Of a stretch of 35,304 bases of DNA, positions 32,086-35,304 are shown in pieces. This DNA comes from Planctomycetaceae bacterium (GTDB lineage Bacteria; Planctomycetota; Planctomycetia; Pirellulales; Pirellulaceae): positions 1 through 35,304 of the forward strand of contig SKKK01000130.1 in assembly GCA_007121535.1 (NCBI GenBank), read 5' to 3'. Below the pieces are notes generated by a model. The model had not been told where the DNA came from. It searched no databases and saw nothing but the letters and a program-made list of their open reading frames with translations. Position 1 is the stretch's first letter; each line of letters begins with the position of its first letter. The translations under genes and the position numbers were made by a program.

Positions 32086-33945
32086 ATGGGAAAGACCAGG
32101 ACCGAGATCGAAGCCGAGTATCGCAGCGGGTTCGATGCAGCCACCGATGCCCAACGACGGATCACGGCCAGGGATCGATGGTTGACCCATGCCCGCACCT
32201 TGCTGTTCTTGATCGCCGCGATGCTGCTGGGTGTCGGCTACATCGGCGGGCATCTGCGCGTCTGGTATGCGGCCGGCGGCCTGTTGCTAGCTGGATTCTA
32301 CGCGTTGGTGACCTACCACGAACATCTCCTGAGCCGATTGGAACGTCACCGTTTGCTGCGAAAGATCCATCGCCAGGCGATCGCCCGACTCCATCGCGAC
32401 TGGTCGAACCTTCCCGAGCAGCCGATCGACGTTCCTCTTCCGCACCAGGCTTTGGCTCGCGATCTGGATCTGTTCGGGCACGCGTCCCTGTACCATCTGC
32501 TGTGCGTCGCCAATACTCCGATGGGCCGACGCGTCCTGCGAGACTGGCTGTTGGACACCGCCACCCCCGAGCAGGTCCGCAGTCGTCAGCGATCGGTCTC
32601 GGATCTGGCGTCGCAGCGTCAACTGCGGCTGAAGCTGGATTTGGAAGGTCGTTTGTTGACCGACCGCGGCAAAGGGGTTCAGCAGTTCATCGCTTGGGCC
32701 TCGGGGCAACCCTGGCTGCTGCAACGTCCGTGGCTGCTCTGGACCTGCCGCTTGCTGGCCGCCACCATGTTGGGCGCGATCGTGTTGACCGTATCCGGCG
32801 CGATCGAAGCCCAATATGGTGGGATCGCGATCCTGACCCTGCTGGCTGGTAATCTGATGATCAGCGTCTTGTTCCTGGCCAGTATCCACGACATTTTCGC
32901 TCGGTTGAGCGCTCGCAGCGGCAGAATTCGCAGCTACATCGGGCTGTTTCGCTTGATGGAACAAATCCCCGAGGCAAGCGGCGATTTGGAGACGATCCGC
33001 CGCGAAGCGACCGAACGGGGCGGCGGTGTGCTGCTGAGGTTGGGCGAATTAAGCCGCATCGCCGGCTTGGCGAGTCTCAGCCATTCGGCCTTGTTCTTCC
33101 TGCTGGTCTATCTTCCGTTGCAACTGCTGTTCTTGTATGACTTTCACGTGCTTTACGCGATGGAAGTCTGGCAGCGCAAGCATGGGCGGTACGTCGAGGA
33201 TTGGTTCCTGGCGTTGGGGACGTTCGAGGCGCTTGCATCCCTGGGCCAATTGGCTCACGACCATCCCGATTGGTCGTTTCCCGAAGTCAAGACGGACGCA
33301 ACGCGGTTCGACGCTTCGCAGTTGGGGCATCCGTTGTTGCCCGAGTCGATTTGCGTTGCCAACGACGTAACGGTCGGCCCGGAGGGTACGTTCCTGCTGG
33401 TCACCGGATCGAACATGTCGGGCAAGAGCACACTGCTGCGATCGATCGGCGTCAACGCGGTGTTGGCCGAGGCGGGAGCGCCCGTCTGTGCCCAGCGGTT
33501 GTCGATGCCGCCGCTGGTGTTGGCCACCAGCATGCGCATCCATGACTCGCTGGAGTTCGGCGTATCATTCTACATGGCCGAACTGATGCGTCTGAAACAG
33601 GTCGTCGATCTGGCCGCCGGGACGAACGATCGTCAAGATCGCCGCATGTTGTATCTGCTGGACGAGATTCTGCAGGGCACGAATTCCCGCGAGCGGCACA
33701 TCGCCGTGCAGCGCGTGCTGGATCATCTCTTGCACCATCGCGCCATCGGCGCCGTATCGACTCACGATCTGGAACTGGCCACCAGTCCCGTGTTGCGCCA
33801 GGCGTGCCAGTGCGTTCACTTTCGCGAGACCTTGCACGACGCCGATGCGGACCAGCCGATGACCTTCGACTACCGCTTGCGTCCTGGCGTCGCGACCACC
33901 ACCAATGCGCTCAAGTTACTGGCGATCGTCGGCCTGGGCGACTAG
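32086..33945 (+). CDS. Membrane-anchored MutS-like ATPase
   Basis: The start is ATG 32086 with GAAAGGA upstream, giving 619 residues. Hydrophobic segments at about 37-54, 59-77, 220-238, 244-266 and 334-352 indicate an integral membrane protein. The C-terminal 200 residues are the MutS ATPase domain: Walker A TGSNMSGKSTLLR (440-452), Walker B LYLLDEILQGTNSRER (522-537) and the switch STHDLELA (558-565). Mismatch-recognition domain I is not visible; the part before the ATPase matches the MutS core/clamp region only loosely. It belongs to a group of MutS relatives with membrane segments whose role is unknown, so annotation as a mismatch repair enzyme would mislead. The ATPase motifs are intact. 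Confidence 0.88.
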   Translation: MGKTRTEIEAEYRSGFDAATDAQRRITARDRWLTHARTLLFLIAAMLLGVGYIGGHLRVWYAAGGLLLAGFYALVTYHEHLLSRLERHRLLRKIHRQAIARLHRDWSNLPEQPIDVPLPHQALARDLDLFGHASLYHLLCVANTPMGRRVLRDWLLDTATPEQVRSRQRSVSDLASQRQLRLKLDLEGRLLTDRGKGVQQFIAWASGQPWLLQRPWLLWTCRLLAATMLGAIVLTVSGAIEAQYGGIAILTLLAGNLMISVLFLASIHDIFARLSARSGRIRSYIGLFRLMEQIPEASGDLETIRREATERGGGVLLRLGELSRIAGLASLSHSALFFLLVYLPLQLLFLYDFHVLYAMEVWQRKHGRYVEDWFLALGTFEALASLGQLAHDHPDWSFPEVKTDATRFDASQLGHPLLPESICVANDVTVGPEGTFLLVTGSNMSGKSTLLRSIGVNAVLAEAGAPVCAQRLSMPPLVLATSMRIHDSLEFGVSFYMAELMRLKQVVDLAAGTNDRQDRRMLYLLDEILQGTNSRERHIAVQRVLDHLLHHRAIGAVSTHDLELATSPVLRQACQCVHFRETLHDADADQPMTFDYRLRPGVATTTNALKLLAIVGLGD

Positions 33946-33979
33946 CCGCCGGTTTCCGGCCCACACCGGCGGCGAAGTG

Positions 33980-34042
33980 GTAGCCGAATTCACCAGAATT
34001 CGGTTATTTTTGAGCATTCCGAATTCTGGCGAATTCGGCTAC
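33980..34042. repeat. Palindromic GTAGCCGAATTC repeat
   Basis: GTAGCCGAATTCACCAGAAT then TCGG pairs with CCGAATTCTGG then CGAATTCGGCTAC with one mismatch over 24 bp, around a 15-nt loop. It starts 35 bp after the MutS-like stop and is of the same family as 19756-19838. Confidence 0.7.
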
Positions 34043-34172
34043 GATCCTCTTGCATGTCCTTTTTCGATTCAGGAAATTCTTCCTCCTGCCGACTTAAGAA
34101 GCGGTAACGAAACTGGCCTTGGAGATCTTCGGTCGGCGGTTACGGCGGGGTCGGAGACCCACGCCGAACGGG

Positions 34173-34270
34173 AGCCTTGCTTGGGCGACGCAACGGGGTC
34201 GGGCGTCGGTTTCGGGCAACGATCAACCACGTGGCAAGCAGCTCGCCCGAAAACGACTCCCGACCCCTTC
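34173..34270 (-). repeat. Truncated copy (C) of the MITE-like element
   Basis: From AGCCTTGC through GACGCAACGGGGTCGGG to CCGAAAACGACTCCCGACCC it follows copy B (19541-19711) in the same orientation, with scattered changes, but both TAAGCACCCGGCCA ends are missing. The whole gap from 34043 to 34394 contains this, the palindrome at 34337-34376 and no gene. Confidence 0.6.
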
Positions 34271-34336
34271 CGGGAAATGCGACAGTCATTCGATCGCCGA
34301 TCCGCACGCGGTCTCCGGCCGCAACCAGAGCAAAAC

Positions 34337-34383
34337 GGAATTCATTCCATTCGGAACGGACAACGGAATGAATTCCATTCTAC
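34337..34383. repeat. GGAATGAATTCC palindrome and dispersed repeat
   Basis: GGAATTCATTCC (34337-34348) pairs perfectly with GGAATGAATTCC (34365-34376). The right part, ACGGAATGAATTCCATTCTA then C (34363-34383), recurs at 20317-20337 with two differences. It lies 11 bp from the end of the last gene. Confidence 0.55.
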
Positions 34384-34394
34384 AGGACGACGAA

Positions 34395-35304
34395 CTAAAG
34401 CGAATCGTCCGGGGGTTCTTCGGTCGAAACGTGATAGAAGGTGGTGCTGGCCTCTTGGCAGGCGACTTCGAACAGATCCGATCGGATGTGCTGTTCGTCC
34501 AGGTGTCCCACCGTCCATCCGGATCCCGGCGGGCGCAGAGCGACTTCGATCGTACGACCAAAATTCCCCTCGATGGTCCAGGCCTGGCCCAGCTTGGCAT
34601 CGTAGGCCAGCAGCATGAAGGTGTGTCCGGGGATTCGCACGTAGTCACCATGAATGCCAGACTGTGCCGCAAGCTGCGAGACATGGCCACCGTTGCGGTA
34701 CGGCGTCCTCGCGCCGAACAATCGTCCGAGATTGGCTGTCGCGTTGCTGGCGCCGACCGTGCAGGAACCGGTCGCCCAGAGGTAGAAGGCGTGGCAATCC
34801 ATTCGATACTGTTCGGCATACCGCCAGCCACGTTCCTTGTGATAGAATTCGCGGAACGTTCGCATCGCCACGTGTCGGCGGGCGCGGGCTAAACGGGTCT
34901 CACCCGAGGTTGCCACGTAGTAAGGCGACGGAACGTGTCCCAATGCCGTGTCCGCTCCGTACTCATCCGACTGGCCGTGCAGATTGACATAGATCCGATA
35001 AACCCTGGCAGGTTGGACGATCGGCGTCTGCCGGTCGTAATTCGTCACATCGAACACTGCCATCTTCTCGCCATCCTGCGGATCCTCGGTCAACTTGACC
35101 GGAATGAATTTCACGGTGGTCGATTCGTGATCGCTTAGGTCCGTGATTTTGACTTCCGCCACAACCGGTTTGGCGGCTTCCAACACGCGCGGTTCTTGAA
35201 TTCGCAGGAACACGCGGATACGGTCAGCAAACGCAACTTCATCTGCGCTGGCCAACGAATAGTTGTAGAAAACGCGGAGTCGTTGCAACCCGGCGGCTTC
35301 GGCA
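34395..35304 (-). CDS. Partial protein with a C-terminal Cys-His (NlpC/P60- or transglutaminase-like) region
   Basis: The frame is open to the right edge, so the N-terminus is outside the window (TTG 35288 is the first possible internal start). The visible 300 residues begin with a beta-rich domain (LQRLRVFYNYSLASADEVAF, VKITDLSDHESTTVKFIP). A helical-looking segment follows, with RMDCHAFYLWATGS and later IPGHTFMLLAYD and AWTIEGN. A Cys in a DCxxF context followed by a His strand and an Asn/Glu-containing strand is the arrangement of papain-like NlpC/P60, CHAP or transglutaminase-type proteins. This is a pattern match and no specific family is recognised. A Cys-peptidase or amidase role is thus only a suggestion. 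Confidence 0.6.
   Translation of the reverse strand, partial: AEAAGLQRLRVFYNYSLASADEVAFADRIRVFLRIQEPRVLEAAKPVVAEVKITDLSDHESTTVKFIPVKLTEDPQDGEKMAVFDVTNYDRQTPIVQPARVYRIYVNLHGQSDEYGADTALGHVPSPYYVATSGETRLARARRHVAMRTFREFYHKERGWRYAEQYRMDCHAFYLWATGSCTVGASNATANLGRLFGARTPYRNGGHVSQLAAQSGIHGDYVRIPGHTFMLLAYDAKLGQAWTIEGNFGRTIEVALRPPGSGWTVGHLDEQHIRSDLFEVACQEASTTFYHVSTEEPPDDSL

Overview
The window looks like chromosomal DNA of a GC-rich planctomycete, most likely of the Pirellulales type. This is inferred from gene content: many secreted carbohydrate-active proteins (beta-helix, LamG, DUF4838, PKD plus nucleoside-hydrolase-like), a tandem kinase-FHA-kinase protein, several Rpn-type nucleases, and intergenic space full of palindromic repeats. 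No rRNA, tRNA, CRISPR array or prophage was seen.

Layout. 1-2172: the end of a protein with an HExxH motif, a stretch of repeat debris that includes a 171-bp MITE-like element, and a minus-strand Rpn-family nuclease. 2320-10831: a sugar-uptake locus. An AraC-type regulator is divergent from a tightly coupled operon of Zn-dependent sugar dehydrogenase, RbsD-like pyranase, lipoprotein sugar-binding protein, DUF2291 protein, RbsA-like ATPase and RbsC-like permease. A Tat-exported glycosidase-like protein follows. 11088-16742: two large secreted proteins, a PKD/nucleoside-hydrolase-like protein and a beta-helix/LamG protein, separated by a decayed TPR fragment. 16796-19711: an integrase fragment, a kinase-FHA-kinase gene and a second MITE-like copy that starts directly at its stop codon.

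20388-23916 is a graveyard and nursery of Rpn nucleases and UPF0175/DUF3368 toxin-antitoxin genes. It holds an intact Rpn gene, an antitoxin killed by a single in-frame TGA, a chimeric ORF that joins a toxin-like start to an Rpn C-terminus, an intact antitoxin-toxin pair, a formylglycine-generating-enzyme-family fragment, and a 68-bp scar joining antitoxin to Rpn sequence.

23958-35304: DUF4838 and M14 carboxypeptidase-like secreted proteins that share a motif of about 20 bp at nearly the same upstream distance, a transposase relic, a MATE transporter, a secreted FG-GAP-type protein, a LOG-family phosphoribohydrolase, a membrane-anchored MutS-like ATPase, and an NlpC/P60- or transglutaminase-like protein that runs off the right edge.

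The best candidates for something undescribed are the MITE-like element with TAAGCACCCGGCCA ends (two full copies in opposite orientation plus four partial ones) and the physical linkage of Rpn C-terminal domains with UPF0175/DUF3368 modules, which appears to have been duplicated and recombined repeatedly.
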